A DNA stretch of 34,476 nucleotides from Cytophagaceae bacterium. Lineage in GTDB: Bacteria > Bacteroidota > Bacteroidia > Cytophagales > Spirosomataceae. The notes beneath the pieces were generated by a model, which was given only the letters and a program-made list of their open reading frames with translations, was not told where the DNA came from and did no database searches. The stretch lies in NCBI GenBank assembly GCA_947464595.1, contig CANHXO010000013.1, positions 1-34,476 of the forward strand. Reading direction: 5' to 3'. Of this stretch, positions 27,251-34,476 are shown one piece after another (position 1 is the first letter of the stretch; the number at the start of each line of letters is the position of its first letter). The translations under genes were made by a program, and so were the position numbers.

Positions 27251-27769
27251 ATGGAATTAAATCCACTTCAATATCCCATTGGGAAATTTGTAGCCCCAGC
27301 AAGCATCACACCTGAAATCAGAAAAAACTGGATTAAGACCATAGATGAATTTCCTGATTTATTAGCACAAGTGGCTTCAAAACTTTCTGAATCTACTTCA
27401 AAAAAAGCCTATCGCCCAGGAGGTTGGACCGCTCGCCAAGTGATTCATCATATGTTTGATAGCCACATGAATTGCTACATAAGATTCAAAAAAGCATTGA
27501 ATGAGGAAAATCCAACCATCATGCCTTATTCAGAAAATGACTGGGCTCACATGCCAGATGGCGATGAAGCTCCTATTGAATGGTCCATTATAGGCGTTAA
27601 ATCCGTACACCAGCGTTGGGTATATTTAATGAATACCCTTCAAGAGGCGGATTGGACTAAATCATATTTTCATCCAGAACGTGATATCACATATCCATTA
27701 GACCGTGTCTTAGGTATTTATGCTTGGCACTGCACACACCACTTAAAGCATATAGAGTCCGTTTTATAG
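27251..27769 (+). CDS. YfiT/DinB-family metal-dependent protein, putative bacillithiol S-transferase
   Basis: 172 residues from ATG at 27251, 4 bp after the ddl stop codon. A longer reading from 27188 would overlap ddl by 59 bp and adds residues unlike the family, so it is rejected. The four-helix DinB fold carries the metal ligands H67 (VIHHM), H160 and H164 (WHCTHH). The order LQYPIGKF, RPGGWTARQVIHH, DSHMNCYIRFK and LGIYAWHCTHHLKHI matches Bacillus YfiT closely. Relatives transfer bacillithiol to electrophiles for detoxification. It is the last gene of the mrp operon. Confidence 0.9.
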   Translation: MELNPLQYPIGKFVAPASITPEIRKNWIKTIDEFPDLLAQVASKLSESTSKKAYRPGGWTARQVIHHMFDSHMNCYIRFKKALNEENPTIMPYSENDWAHMPDGDEAPIEWSIIGVKSVHQRWVYLMNTLQEADWTKSYFHPERDITYPLDRVLGIYAWHCTHHLKHIESVL

Positions 27770-27812
27770 CTTTAAAAATCTTGTCCTAAATTGTCCCCAT
27801 GTTTGAGTGGGA

Positions 27813-27941
27813 TTACTTTGTTTTTTCTTTATGCTTATTCCAAGGAGCCGTTGTATTTCGAGCCATATCGATGGCAAGGGCGACCATAAGCAATGTGAAT
27901 AGTATGAGAATCCAACGAAAAATAAGGCGATTTTTTTGCAT
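27813..27941 (-). CDS. 42-residue single-pass membrane protein
   Basis: The reading from ATG at 27941 gives 42 residues: a short basic start MQKNRLIFRW, a hydrophobic helix ILILFTLLMVALAI, then an extracytoplasmic or cytoplasmic tail with RNTTAPWNKHKEK. It starts 4 bp after the stop codon of the SixA-like gene, which suggests one transcript. A longer reading from 27998 overlaps that gene by 53 bp and is less likely. The tail motif TTAPWNK could be a conserved feature, but I cannot assign a function. It is convergent with the YfiT-like gene. Confidence 0.6.
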   Translation of the reverse strand: MQKNRLIFRWILILFTLLMVALAIDMARNTTAPWNKHKEKTK

Positions 27942-27945
27942 GATA

Positions 27946-28404
27946 TTAATGTATATAATTGACGATGGCACTTCCTTGACTAATTTCATTCCATGCATCT
28001 GCCAGAGGCCATTGAAAATGAATGCATGAAGAGGTTTCCATTTGAATCATTTCTCCAGAAAAATAGGATGCCGCGTACGAAATGGATGGATTGTGCGCTA
28101 CTAAATAAACAACAGAATGAACGCTACTCAATATTTTTTCTACATAATCTGGACCTGAAGCGTGATACCAGAATTCATCTAAAGATTCTCCCAAGCAATC
28201 TGTATTTTCCATTATAATTTCAGCGGTTTCTTTCGTTCGATGGGTCTTAGATATATACCAAAATCCGCAAGGGAAATTATTTATTGAAAAAATCTCCTTT
28301 AACTCCTTTGCCTCTTCAATTCCCCTGTCGGATAAGCGACGGCCTTCATCAGGAAGCAAATAGGGTCCAGCGTGCGCATGCCGAATTAAAAAAAGATCTT
28401 TCAT
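27946..28404 (-). CDS. SixA-like histidine phosphatase (phosphoglycerate mutase fold)
   Basis: 152 residues. The catalytic motif is LIRHAHAG with R8 and H9. R56 (KTHRTKETAEII) and H104 (VAHNPS) complete the phosphate pocket. The family includes SixA, which removes phosphate from His of phosphorelay proteins, but many Bacteroidota members act on unknown small substrates. Its ATG shares one base with the TAA of the carbonic-anhydrase gene (TAATG), so translation is coupled. Next downstream is the 42-residue membrane protein. Confidence 0.9.
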   Translation of the reverse strand: MKDLFLIRHAHAGPYLLPDEGRRLSDRGIEEAKELKEIFSINNFPCGFWYISKTHRTKETAEIIMENTDCLGESLDEFWYHASGPDYVEKILSSVHSVVYLVAHNPSISYAASYFSGEMIQMETSSCIHFQWPLADAWNEISQGSAIVNYIH

Positions 28405-28904
28405 TAATTAAAATCTGACTGCGTTAATAATGGAAATTCGCCCGCTGCATGCCTTTCTCCCATCATGATGTAATGTGCCGCTCCTTGCTTTAATCGTTCA
28501 ATTTGTGCTTCAGAAAGCACTTTTACCACCTTTGCCGGCATCCCTAAAACCAGTGAAAAATCAGGGATAATCATGCCTTCAGTAACTAGTGCATGAGCGC
28601 CAATTAAACAAAATTTACCAATTTGTGCTCGATTTAATACGGTAGCATGCATCCCAATGAGAGATCCCTCGCCAACTGTAGCACCATGAACTATCGCAGA
28701 ATGGCCAATCGTTACTCCGGGTCCTATGATCGTTTTATCACCCTCGTCTGCATGCAAAACGGCATTGTCTTGAACATTGCAGCCCTCTCCCAAAATTATT
28801 TCCTCCACATCGGCACGTACAACTGCTCCATGCCAAACAGAAACGTCTTTTGAAATACGAACTTTGCCCATCACTGAGGCGGTTGGAGCAATATAAATGG
28901 CCAT
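28404..28904 (-). CDS. Gamma carbonic anhydrase family protein (YrdA/PaaY-like hexapeptide repeat)
   Basis: 166 residues from ATG at 28904. A longer frame from 28940 would add 12 unlike residues, and its ATG lies upstream of a perfect -7 element, so it is rejected. The left-handed beta helix is visible as hexapeptide repeats (IISKD-, VQDNAVL-, IGPGVTIGHSAIVHG-, VGEGSLIGMHATVL-). The expected zinc ligands are H51 (VLHAD), H68 (IGHS) and H73 (IVHG). Members may hydrate CO2 or act as acyltransferase-like metal proteins; activity is not guaranteed. Stop overlaps the SixA-like start. Confidence 0.93.
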   Translation of the reverse strand: MAIYIAPTASVMGKVRISKDVSVWHGAVVRADVEEIILGEGCNVQDNAVLHADEGDKTIIGPGVTIGHSAIVHGATVGEGSLIGMHATVLNRAQIGKFCLIGAHALVTEGMIIPDFSLVLGMPAKVVKVLSEAQIERLKQGAAHYIMMGERHAAGEFPLLTQSDFN

Positions 28905-28921
28905 AGTAAAATAATTATTTT

Positions 28922-28929
28922 CAAATATA
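28922..28929 (-). promoter_or_regulatory. Probable -7 promoter element of the carbonic anhydrase operon
   Basis: TATATTTG on the minus strand matches TAnnTTTG and lies 17 bp before the ATG at 28904. ATG sits at the -33 position with a 19-bp spacer, as in the nadC promoter. It lies downstream of the alternative start at 28940. Confidence 0.5.
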
Positions 28930-28938
28930 CCAAGCTTC

Positions 28939-29520
28939 ATGATTTATCCATTAATTTATACCCAAATGAACGAACTTTTAAAATTTACTCCCTGGCAAAA
29001 TACCGATACCCTCGTTTCTTTAGGTTCCGGATCGGGTTGGTGGGAAATCAATGCGGTCATTCATCGGCCCGCTAAAGAATTAATCCTGATTGATCAAGAT
29101 TTTTCAGCCTTGAATGACCAGGAAATTAGCGAATCCATTTCCTATTTTGAAAATAACATTAACAAAAAAAATACCACAAACATTCGCTTTAAAAATGATG
29201 ACGTTCATACCTTAACGTTAGAAAGTGAAACCGCCGATTTAGTATTAATTTTCAATGCACTGCATGAATTCAAAGAAATCCCCTTGGTTCTAAAAGAAGC
29301 TTTTCGAATTTTAAAAAAAGAAGGCCATTTGTTTATAGAGGAGGAAGTGTCCTTTACTACTCCGTTAATTCATGAGGGCTGTGGTAAAAAATTATTCTTC
29401 ACCGAAGAGTTGATTGACCTGTTAAGCCAATCTGGTTTTGAAATGGTAGACAAAATTCAGAAAGACCCCAAAGCTTTTTATTTATTGTTCAAAAAAAATG
29501 AAAATATAGCTTTAGCTTAA
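28939..29520 (+). CDS. Class I SAM-dependent methyltransferase
   Basis: 193 residues from ATG at 28939, or 184 from ATG at 28966, which matches better with the start of the fold (MNELLKFTPWQNTDTLVSLG). SAM-binding motif I is VSLGSGSGWWEI (26-37), an acidic residue ends the second strand (LILIDQD), and TADLVLIFNALHEFKE then FRILKKEGHLFIEEE give the remaining Rossmann strands of a methyltransferase. The substrate is unknown. It is divergent from the carbonic anhydrase gene and their leader regions overlap. It is followed by udk after 42 bp. Confidence 0.85.
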   Translation: MIYPLIYTQMNELLKFTPWQNTDTLVSLGSGSGWWEINAVIHRPAKELILIDQDFSALNDQEISESISYFENNINKKNTTNIRFKNDDVHTLTLESETADLVLIFNALHEFKEIPLVLKEAFRILKKEGHLFIEEEVSFTTPLIHEGCGKKLFFTEELIDLLSQSGFEMVDKIQKDPKAFYLLFKKNENIALA

Positions 29521-29535
29521 TTTAAATCATTTTCG

Positions 29536-29543
29536 CAAATTTG
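29536..29543 (+). promoter_or_regulatory. Possible -7 element upstream of udk
   Basis: CAAATTTG differs from TAnnTTTG only in the first base and lies 19 bp before the udk ATG, the same distance as in the nadC promoter. No good -33 TTG is seen. Confidence 0.35.
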
Positions 29544-29562
29544 TATTTGAATCAAATGCATT

Positions 29563-30186
29563 ATGTCGATCAATAACCGTCCATTCATTATCGGGATTAC
29601 CGGAGGAAGTGCCTCAGGGAAGACCCTTTTTTTAACTCGATTAATGGAACAGTTTGACACTGATGACATTTGCTTATTATCTCAAGACAACTATTATCGC
29701 CCAAAGGAACATCAAACCCAAGATGAAAATGGGATTGAAAACTTTGACTTACCTGGGGCTATCGATGATGTGGCTTTTGCGGCCGACGTTGAAAAATTAA
29801 GGTCAGGCCAAATGGTCACTCGGGAAGAATACACATTTAACAATTCCGATAAAATTCCTAATTTATTGCATTTCCATCCCAAAAAAATATTGGTCGTAGA
29901 AGGTATTTTCGTCTTTCATTTTCCTGAGGTGGCCAAGCTTTTAGATTTAAAAATATTTATTGACGCACAGGACAAGATTAAATTAAAACGTCGGATAAAA
30001 CGAGATAATGAAGAAAGAGGCTATGATTTACAGGATGTCATGTATCGTTGGAAATACCATGTTAAACCTACTTATGAAGAATTCATCAGACCGCATAAAC
30101 GAAGTTGCGATATCGTGATTCCCAACAATCATCATTTTGAAAAAGGCTTGCAAGTTATTGTGTCTTACCTGAAAAGTCACTCTTAA
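29563..30186 (+). CDS. udk: Uridine kinase
   Basis: 207 residues, normal length. It phosphorylates uridine and cytidine to UMP and CMP for nucleotide salvage. Walker A is GGSASGKT (14-21); CLLSQDNYYRP, ENFDLPGAID and REEYTFNNSDKIP are family blocks for nucleoside binding, and KILVVEGIFVFH is Walker B with the lid KRRIKRDNEERGYD later. Its last 32 bp overlap the 3' end of the convergent Crp/Fnr gene. Confidence 0.95.
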   Translation: MSINNRPFIIGITGGSASGKTLFLTRLMEQFDTDDICLLSQDNYYRPKEHQTQDENGIENFDLPGAIDDVAFAADVEKLRSGQMVTREEYTFNNSDKIPNLLHFHPKKILVVEGIFVFHFPEVAKLLDLKIFIDAQDKIKLKRRIKRDNEERGYDLQDVMYRWKYHVKPTYEEFIRPHKRSCDIVIPNNHHFEKGLQVIVSYLKSHS

Positions 30187-30775
30187 AATTACTTCCCACA
30201 CTGATTTGTTTCTTGATCCGAGAGAGGTCCGAAGAGGGTATTTGAAGGAAGGAGGCCAACTGATTTTCGGGTAAATGGTCGGCGATCCAAGCGAAATTTC
30301 GTTGGAAATAATCATACCGTTTTTGCGGGGATACCATCTTTTTTAGCTGTGTTATTTTCTCCTGCTTGTCTAATTCCAACTGAGTTAATTCCCGTAGTAC
30401 TGCCACAAATCCTGGAATAGTCTCATAAATTCCGTCCAATTCAGCGAGGGTAATAACTAAAATTTCCGAGTCAACTAAGGCATGAATGGAGTGGGGAAAT
30501 GGTTTGTTTGTAATGAGACTACGGTTTGAAAATAAAAAATTGTTTTCAAATGTAAACTCGTTCGCATGCAGAACATCGAAATCCTGATCCTGGAGAGCGC
30601 CACTCAGTAAAATTCCCCTCTTCAAAAAAACCAGTTGGTCTAACTGAAAACCCTTTTGAACTAAATATTCATTCTTTTTTAGTTGGACACTCTTAAAGCT
30701 CTTACTCACATTTAGCGTCTCAGATTTAGAAAGAATTTGTAAGGGGGAGATTAAATCTCGAATCGATTGGGACAT
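30155..30775 (-). CDS. Crp/Fnr-family transcriptional regulator
   Basis: 206 residues. A cyclic-nucleotide-binding-type beta barrel fills about 20-125 (KNEYLVQKGFQLDQLVFLKRG), then a linking helix VLRELTQLELDKQEKITQL, and a short C-terminal helix-turn-helix, NQLASFLQIPSSDLSRIKKQ. No Cys motif for an Fe-S cluster is seen, so it is not an Fnr-type oxygen sensor. It lies 55 bp after nadB in the same direction, and its 3' end overlaps udk by 32 bp on the opposite strand. Target genes and effector are unknown. Confidence 0.85.
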   Translation of the reverse strand: MSQSIRDLISPLQILSKSETLNVSKSFKSVQLKKNEYLVQKGFQLDQLVFLKRGILLSGALQDQDFDVLHANEFTFENNFLFSNRSLITNKPFPHSIHALVDSEILVITLAELDGIYETIPGFVAVLRELTQLELDKQEKITQLKKMVSPQKRYDYFQRNFAWIADHLPENQLASFLQIPSSDLSRIKKQISVGSNFKSDFSGKTQ

Positions 30776-30830
30776 AGCAAGAATGGTGTATAAACCGCTT
30801 AAATGTAGTCCTTAAATTCGACAACTCAAG

Positions 30831-32408
30831 CTAAAGCAAATCTAAGTTGTAATGAAGACCCTTGTTTTCTCGTTGGGCTCGGGCATGTTTGATAATCAAA
30901 TAAGCCACATTAATCATATTTCTTAACTCGCACAAAGGAACGGTGATTTTAGACTGTTTATACAACTCCTCATGTTCCAAATAAATCAACTCCAGGCGGT
31001 CATACGCGCGCTTCAATCGACGGTCCGTACGAACAATACCGACATAATTGGACATAATAGACTCCAATTCACGTGCCATTTCTGTTACTAGCACTAGCTC
31101 CTCTGGATGTTTCGTGCCATCATCATTCCATGAAGGAATCGAATCAGGTAAGATTTGAGTACCAAATTCTTCGATTGACTTGAGGAACGCTCGGTGTGCA
31201 AAAACGATTGCTTCTAATAAACTATTGGACGCCAAACGGTTTGCCCCGTGAAGTCCAGTATACGAACATTCCCCAGCAGCATACAAATGTTGGATATTAG
31301 TCCTGCTAAATTCATCCACGATGATTCCCCCACATAGATAATGCTGAGCGGGTACCACAGGGATCATTTCAGTCGACATATCTATTCCTAGTTCATCTAA
31401 GCAATGCTGGTAGATCATCGGGAAATGTTGTAAAATTTCATTTTTAGGGATATGTCTTGTGTCCAAATACACATGATCACTCCCTTGCTTTTTCATTTCT
31501 GAATCAATGGCGCGCGCGACAATGTCACGAGGAGCTAAAGACAAACGTTTATCATAACGCTCCATAAATGTAGATCCATCTAAATTTTTTAAAATTCCAC
31601 CATGGCCTCTAACAGCCTCTGAAATTAAAAATGATGGTTTCTTGCCAGGATTATATAAAGCCGTGGGATGAAATTGAATAAATTCCATATCCTGAACAAA
31701 GGCCTTGGCGCGATATGCCATCGCAATTCCATCTCCTGTGGCAATCTTAGGATTCGTGGTAGATTGATAAACCTGACCTATTCCCCCGGTGGCTAAAAGA
31801 GTCGTTTTCCCTAAAAAGGTCTCCACCTTTTTCGTTTTTAAATTAAGGACATAGACTCCAAAACATTTTTTACCAGGGGTATCCTTAGTAACTTTTTCGC
31901 CTAAATGATGTTGGGTAATCAAGTCTACCGCAAAGTAATGCGTGAAAAAATCAACGGAGGGATATGACTTTAATTGGGCTAAAAGAGCGCGCTCTATTTC
32001 ATTGCCTGTGGAGTCCTTATAATGTAAAATTCTTTTATCGGAATGTCCTCCTTCTTTGACTAAATCAAATGAGCCATCGGCCCGACGATCAAAATCAGTC
32101 CCGTAGGAAATCAATTCTTTTAAACGTTCTGGAGCTTCTTTCACAACCAATTCGACCACCTTTTGATTGCTGATAAAATCACCTGCTACCAGGGTATCTT
32201 GGATATGCTTTTCAAAGGAATCTTCCTGATCCCAAACAGCCGCAATTCCACCTTGAGCATATTTGGTATTGGTTTCCTCTGCAACTGTTTTGGTAATAAC
32301 GGCAATTCTAACCGTTTGATTTATATCTTGAAAGTGTTGCGCAATTTTTGCGGTATAGGACAAGCCCGCAATACCGGAACCAATTACAATAAAATCATAG
32401 TTGGGCAT
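30831..32408 (-). CDS. nadB: L-aspartate oxidase
   Basis: 525 residues, the usual length. This FAD enzyme oxidises L-aspartate to iminoaspartate, the substrate of NadA. The FAD-binding start is VIGSGIAGLSYTAKIA (7-22), followed by AQGGIAAVWDQEDS, GDGIAMAYRAKAFVQDMEF, FIQFHPTALYNPG and HYLCGGIIVDEFSRTN. The C-terminal HGANRLASNSLLEA is a family signature, and it ends in the helical domain typical of the succinate dehydrogenase/aspartate oxidase flavoproteins. It is not next to nadC-nadA but 13 kb away, and is followed by a Crp/Fnr gene. Confidence 0.97.
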   Translation of the reverse strand: MPNYDFIVIGSGIAGLSYTAKIAQHFQDINQTVRIAVITKTVAEETNTKYAQGGIAAVWDQEDSFEKHIQDTLVAGDFISNQKVVELVVKEAPERLKELISYGTDFDRRADGSFDLVKEGGHSDKRILHYKDSTGNEIERALLAQLKSYPSVDFFTHYFAVDLITQHHLGEKVTKDTPGKKCFGVYVLNLKTKKVETFLGKTTLLATGGIGQVYQSTTNPKIATGDGIAMAYRAKAFVQDMEFIQFHPTALYNPGKKPSFLISEAVRGHGGILKNLDGSTFMERYDKRLSLAPRDIVARAIDSEMKKQGSDHVYLDTRHIPKNEILQHFPMIYQHCLDELGIDMSTEMIPVVPAQHYLCGGIIVDEFSRTNIQHLYAAGECSYTGLHGANRLASNSLLEAIVFAHRAFLKSIEEFGTQILPDSIPSWNDDGTKHPEELVLVTEMARELESIMSNYVGIVRTDRRLKRAYDRLELIYLEHEELYKQSKITVPLCELRNMINVAYLIIKHARAQRENKGLHYNLDLL

Positions 32409-32522
32409 AATCCATTATTTATTCACGCAAATTACCAAAAAGGCACATACAAATGAATTTTAAATTAATTATTGTAATTTGCGATAAATTAAAAAAACCC
32501 TTTAATAAATAAAACAAACATA

Positions 32523-33464
32523 ATGGAATCAAATAACAATACTTCTAAGATTGCCCTCATCGTCCTTGCCGTATTAACTGCAGTACTTGGAGTTTTATAT
32601 TTCAGGTCAAACCAACTTAACCAGGAGCAAGCGATCAGCATCGAAGAAAAAGTAACTGAATTAGCTAATACACGCGTTAAATTAGATTCTATTTCGACTC
32701 AATTAGATCAAAAAATATCAGAAATTAAAGCATTAGGAGGCCAAATTGCGGATCTAGAAGCTTTAAAATTACAATTAGAACAGGATAAATCTTCCCTAAA
32801 AAAAGCAAATCATGCGACGGTAGCCTCTTACATGGCTAAAATAAAAGAATACGACCTTATCTTAGCGCAAAAGGATGGTGACATTGTTGAATTGAAAAAA
32901 CAAAACGGTGTTTTGACTGAAAACAACCAAGTACTAGCCACTCAAAACCAAACATTAAACACGGAGAATACAGGCTTAAAAACGGTCAATAAGAACTTAA
33001 GTGATACTTTGTCAGAGGTCGCGGCCAAGAATAAAGAATTAGCAAGAAAGGTTAGTATTGGAGCCGCTTTGAAAGCACAGAACATTCGCGTCTTGGCTAT
33101 TAATGCAAAAGGAAAAGAAACAGAGAAGGCTAAATTAGGAGGTAAAAGAATTGACAAATTGAAAATTGTTTTCAATTTAGCTCCAAATCCCATCACTAAA
33201 TTAGAGAATAAAACGATTTACGTCCGAATTTTAGATGGAGAAGGTAGCACGTTATCAGACGAGGCCGTTGGATCCGGTATAATAAATCAGGGGGGCAAGG
33301 ATATTCCTTTCACTACCTCCCAAGTAGTTAGTTACTCCAATGACAACCAAGAAGTAGCCGTGCTTTATTCACGTGGTAGAGTAGTTTACAAGCCAGGAAA
33401 ATATTCCATTGAAATGTATTCAGAAGGATTCGCCATTGGTAACGGCACATTTGTAGTGAGGTAA
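32523..33464 (+). CDS. Membrane-anchored coiled-coil protein of unknown function
   Basis: 313 residues. A hydrophobic helix at about 9-26 (IALIVLAVLTAVLGVLYF) anchors it, probably with the C-terminus outside the cytoplasm. Residues about 36-175 form a long coiled coil rich in Leu, Lys, Glu and Gln. Residues about 180-313 form a globular, beta-rich domain with FNLAPNPITKLENKTIYVRILDGEG and a conserved-looking end. I do not recognise a named family. It is divergent from nadB across 114 bp, and a terminator follows. Confidence 0.8.
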   Translation: MESNNNTSKIALIVLAVLTAVLGVLYFRSNQLNQEQAISIEEKVTELANTRVKLDSISTQLDQKISEIKALGGQIADLEALKLQLEQDKSSLKKANHATVASYMAKIKEYDLILAQKDGDIVELKKQNGVLTENNQVLATQNQTLNTENTGLKTVNKNLSDTLSEVAAKNKELARKVSIGAALKAQNIRVLAINAKGKETEKAKLGGKRIDKLKIVFNLAPNPITKLENKTIYVRILDGEGSTLSDEAVGSGIINQGGKDIPFTTSQVVSYSNDNQEVAVLYSRGRVVYKPGKYSIEMYSEGFAIGNGTFVVR

Positions 33465-33484
33465 TTGATCAAAAACCAAAATTG

Positions 33485-33514
33485 AAAAGAGCCGCAAATG
33501 CGGCTCTTTTTTTT
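33485..33514. terminator. Bidirectional rho-independent terminator after the coiled-coil gene
   Basis: AGAGCCGC-AAAT-GCGGCTCT is an 8-bp GC-rich stem with a 4-base loop, flanked by four A on the left and eight T on the right (33507-33514). It lies between two convergent genes and can serve both. Confidence 0.93.
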
Positions 33515-33528
33515 GCTTTATTGGGGCA

Positions 33529-34476
33529 TTATTTAGTACCCAAAAATGAATTAAAACTCTTATTGAAGAGGATGCTAGCGCCTAATGTTTGATTAATTTG
33601 ATAGGAGTTCAAGGAGCCTAAAAGGGTTGTTTGAACATTTCGATTATACATCTTTGTACGAAGACTCCCATCTTTTTTCACGAACCATTCCAACGCCCAA
33701 TCGCCTAATAAAATTTGGGGACTTGTCTGGTTTCTAGCATCCGTAAAACCTCCACTTCGTGTAATTCGTAACCGGTCATTCACATTATAAGATGCCCGCA
33801 ATTGTAGGTTAGTTAATATATCCTGGGTCAAGTTGCCTCCGCCCAAATATACATCGATGTTCAAATCCTTATTAATTTCTGAGGCTAAATTGCTCAACTG
33901 GTTAGATAACATCTCGGTGAAATTTCCCATCAAATTACCGAGCACTAGGCCACTTGCTCCAAAAGGTGAAACCAATTGGCCGAAAAGTAATACGTTGCTG
34001 ACTTGACGGGTCAATTCTTGTTCATCGGTTTTTATTCGATTTGCGAAGGCAGTCACGGCACTATTCAAAGTGACATCTTTTGGATAATCGCGAATACCAA
34101 TATCAAAAGAAACATTAGGCGACAATAATCTATCTTGTAAATTAATGACCACATCAACGGGGTAGCGACGCTTAAATTCTGGTAAATTCCCTTTGTTGGT
34201 AGTATCCAAAAGGATTGGGAATAAACTCGCATATTGGGTATATATAGCCTTCAGGTTGATGTTAGCATCCAAAGGACTGCCTGTCCAAGAAATTTTGGAA
34301 CCACGCTGAATAGCAAACTTTTTATTGATGATGTTTTGAAGGGAGAACGTATAATCTCCTTGATCAATCGCATAGTCACCTAACATTTTAAAGTCACCCT
34401 TTTTATCCATCGTCATCCGAATCCCCCCCGTCCCATAGCCCCGCATGACATCTCCTTTTTTACTATCCAATTGCAC
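33529..34476 (-). CDS. tamB: Translocation and assembly module TamB-like protein, C-terminal part (5' end beyond window)
   Basis: 315 residues are visible and the frame is open to the right edge, so the first codon shown is not the start. The segment matches the DUF490 domain at the C-terminus of TamB-like proteins: repeated beta strands such as GDYAIDQGDYTFSLQNI, then FAIQRGSKISWTGSPLDANINLKAIY, and the end with FGQLVSPFG, LSNLASEINKDLNIDVYLGGG and LRASYNVNDRLRITRSGG. TamB-type proteins bridge inner and outer membranes and help insert outer-membrane proteins or move lipids. Only the C-terminal region is in the window. Confidence 0.9.
   Translation of the reverse strand: MQLDSKKGDVMRGYGTGGIRMTMDKKGDFKMLGDYAIDQGDYTFSLQNIINKKFAIQRGSKISWTGSPLDANINLKAIYTQYASLFPILLDTTNKGNLPEFKRRYPVDVVINLQDRLLSPNVSFDIGIRDYPKDVTLNSAVTAFANRIKTDEQELTRQVSNVLLFGQLVSPFGASGLVLGNLMGNFTEMLSNQLSNLASEINKDLNIDVYLGGGNLTQDILTNLQLRASYNVNDRLRITRSGGFTDARNQTSPQILLGDWALEWFVKKDGSLRTKMYNRNVQTTLLGSLNSYQINQTLGASILFNKSFNSFLGTK

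Noticed and set aside
26913-27302. 129-residue minus-strand open frame
   Set aside because: It is antisense to the C-terminal extension of ddl and the start of the YfiT-like gene and shows no domain. I considered it because that part of ddl is atypical.
28905-28940. Upstream start for the carbonic anhydrase-like protein
   Set aside because: It is upstream of the -7 element at 28922-28929 and adds 12 residues before the typical family start.

Overview
The window looks like a chromosomal segment of a Bacteroidota bacterium, most likely a member of the Cytophagales. The reasons are an AT-rich genome, a SusC/SusD outer-membrane pair, a fused SecDF, a GSCFA protein, a long variant D-Ala-D-Ala ligase, and several promoters with the Bacteroidota -7 element TAnnTTTG. 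No rRNA, tRNA, insertion sequence, prophage or CRISPR array was seen. Almost all of the window is coding, and most genes are housekeeping or peripheral metabolism.

Left part (1-9041): a nutrient-uptake locus. On the minus strand run a SusC-like TonB-dependent receptor, a SusD-like lipoprotein, a Tat-exported enolase-superfamily dehydratase and, after a strong hairpin terminator, an exported RraA-family protein cut by the window edge. Divergent from them are an AraC-family regulator and a BASS-family sodium symporter that overlap by 4 bp. My inference is a periplasmic route for an acid sugar: import through SusCD, dehydration, aldol cleavage, then uptake of a small 2-oxo acid. This is the most interesting system in the window. 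The substrate cannot be read from sequence.

Middle part (9066-21201): prfC (peptide release factor 3), an APC-family amino-acid permease, secDF and a small exported protein of unknown function, all on the minus strand and separated by hairpins. Then come nadC and nadA on the plus strand with a 4-bp overlap, covering two of the three steps from aspartate to nicotinate mononucleotide. Between the convergent nadA and Rid genes lies a 345-bp heptanucleotide repeat tract containing five 28-bp units. A GH63-like glycosidase and a Rid-family protein overlap by 11 bp.

Right part (21357-34476): a DUF885 lipoprotein plus GSCFA pair; a tight operon of mrp, a NifU-C scaffold, a variant ddl and a YfiT-like bacillithiol transferase; and a minus-strand operon of a gamma carbonic anhydrase, a SixA-like phosphatase and a 42-residue membrane protein. 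These are followed by a methyltransferase, uridine kinase, a Crp/Fnr regulator downstream of nadB, a membrane-anchored coiled-coil protein, and the C-terminal part of a TamB-like protein cut by the right edge. Together nadA, nadB and nadC complete de novo NAD synthesis from aspartate to NaMN within the window.
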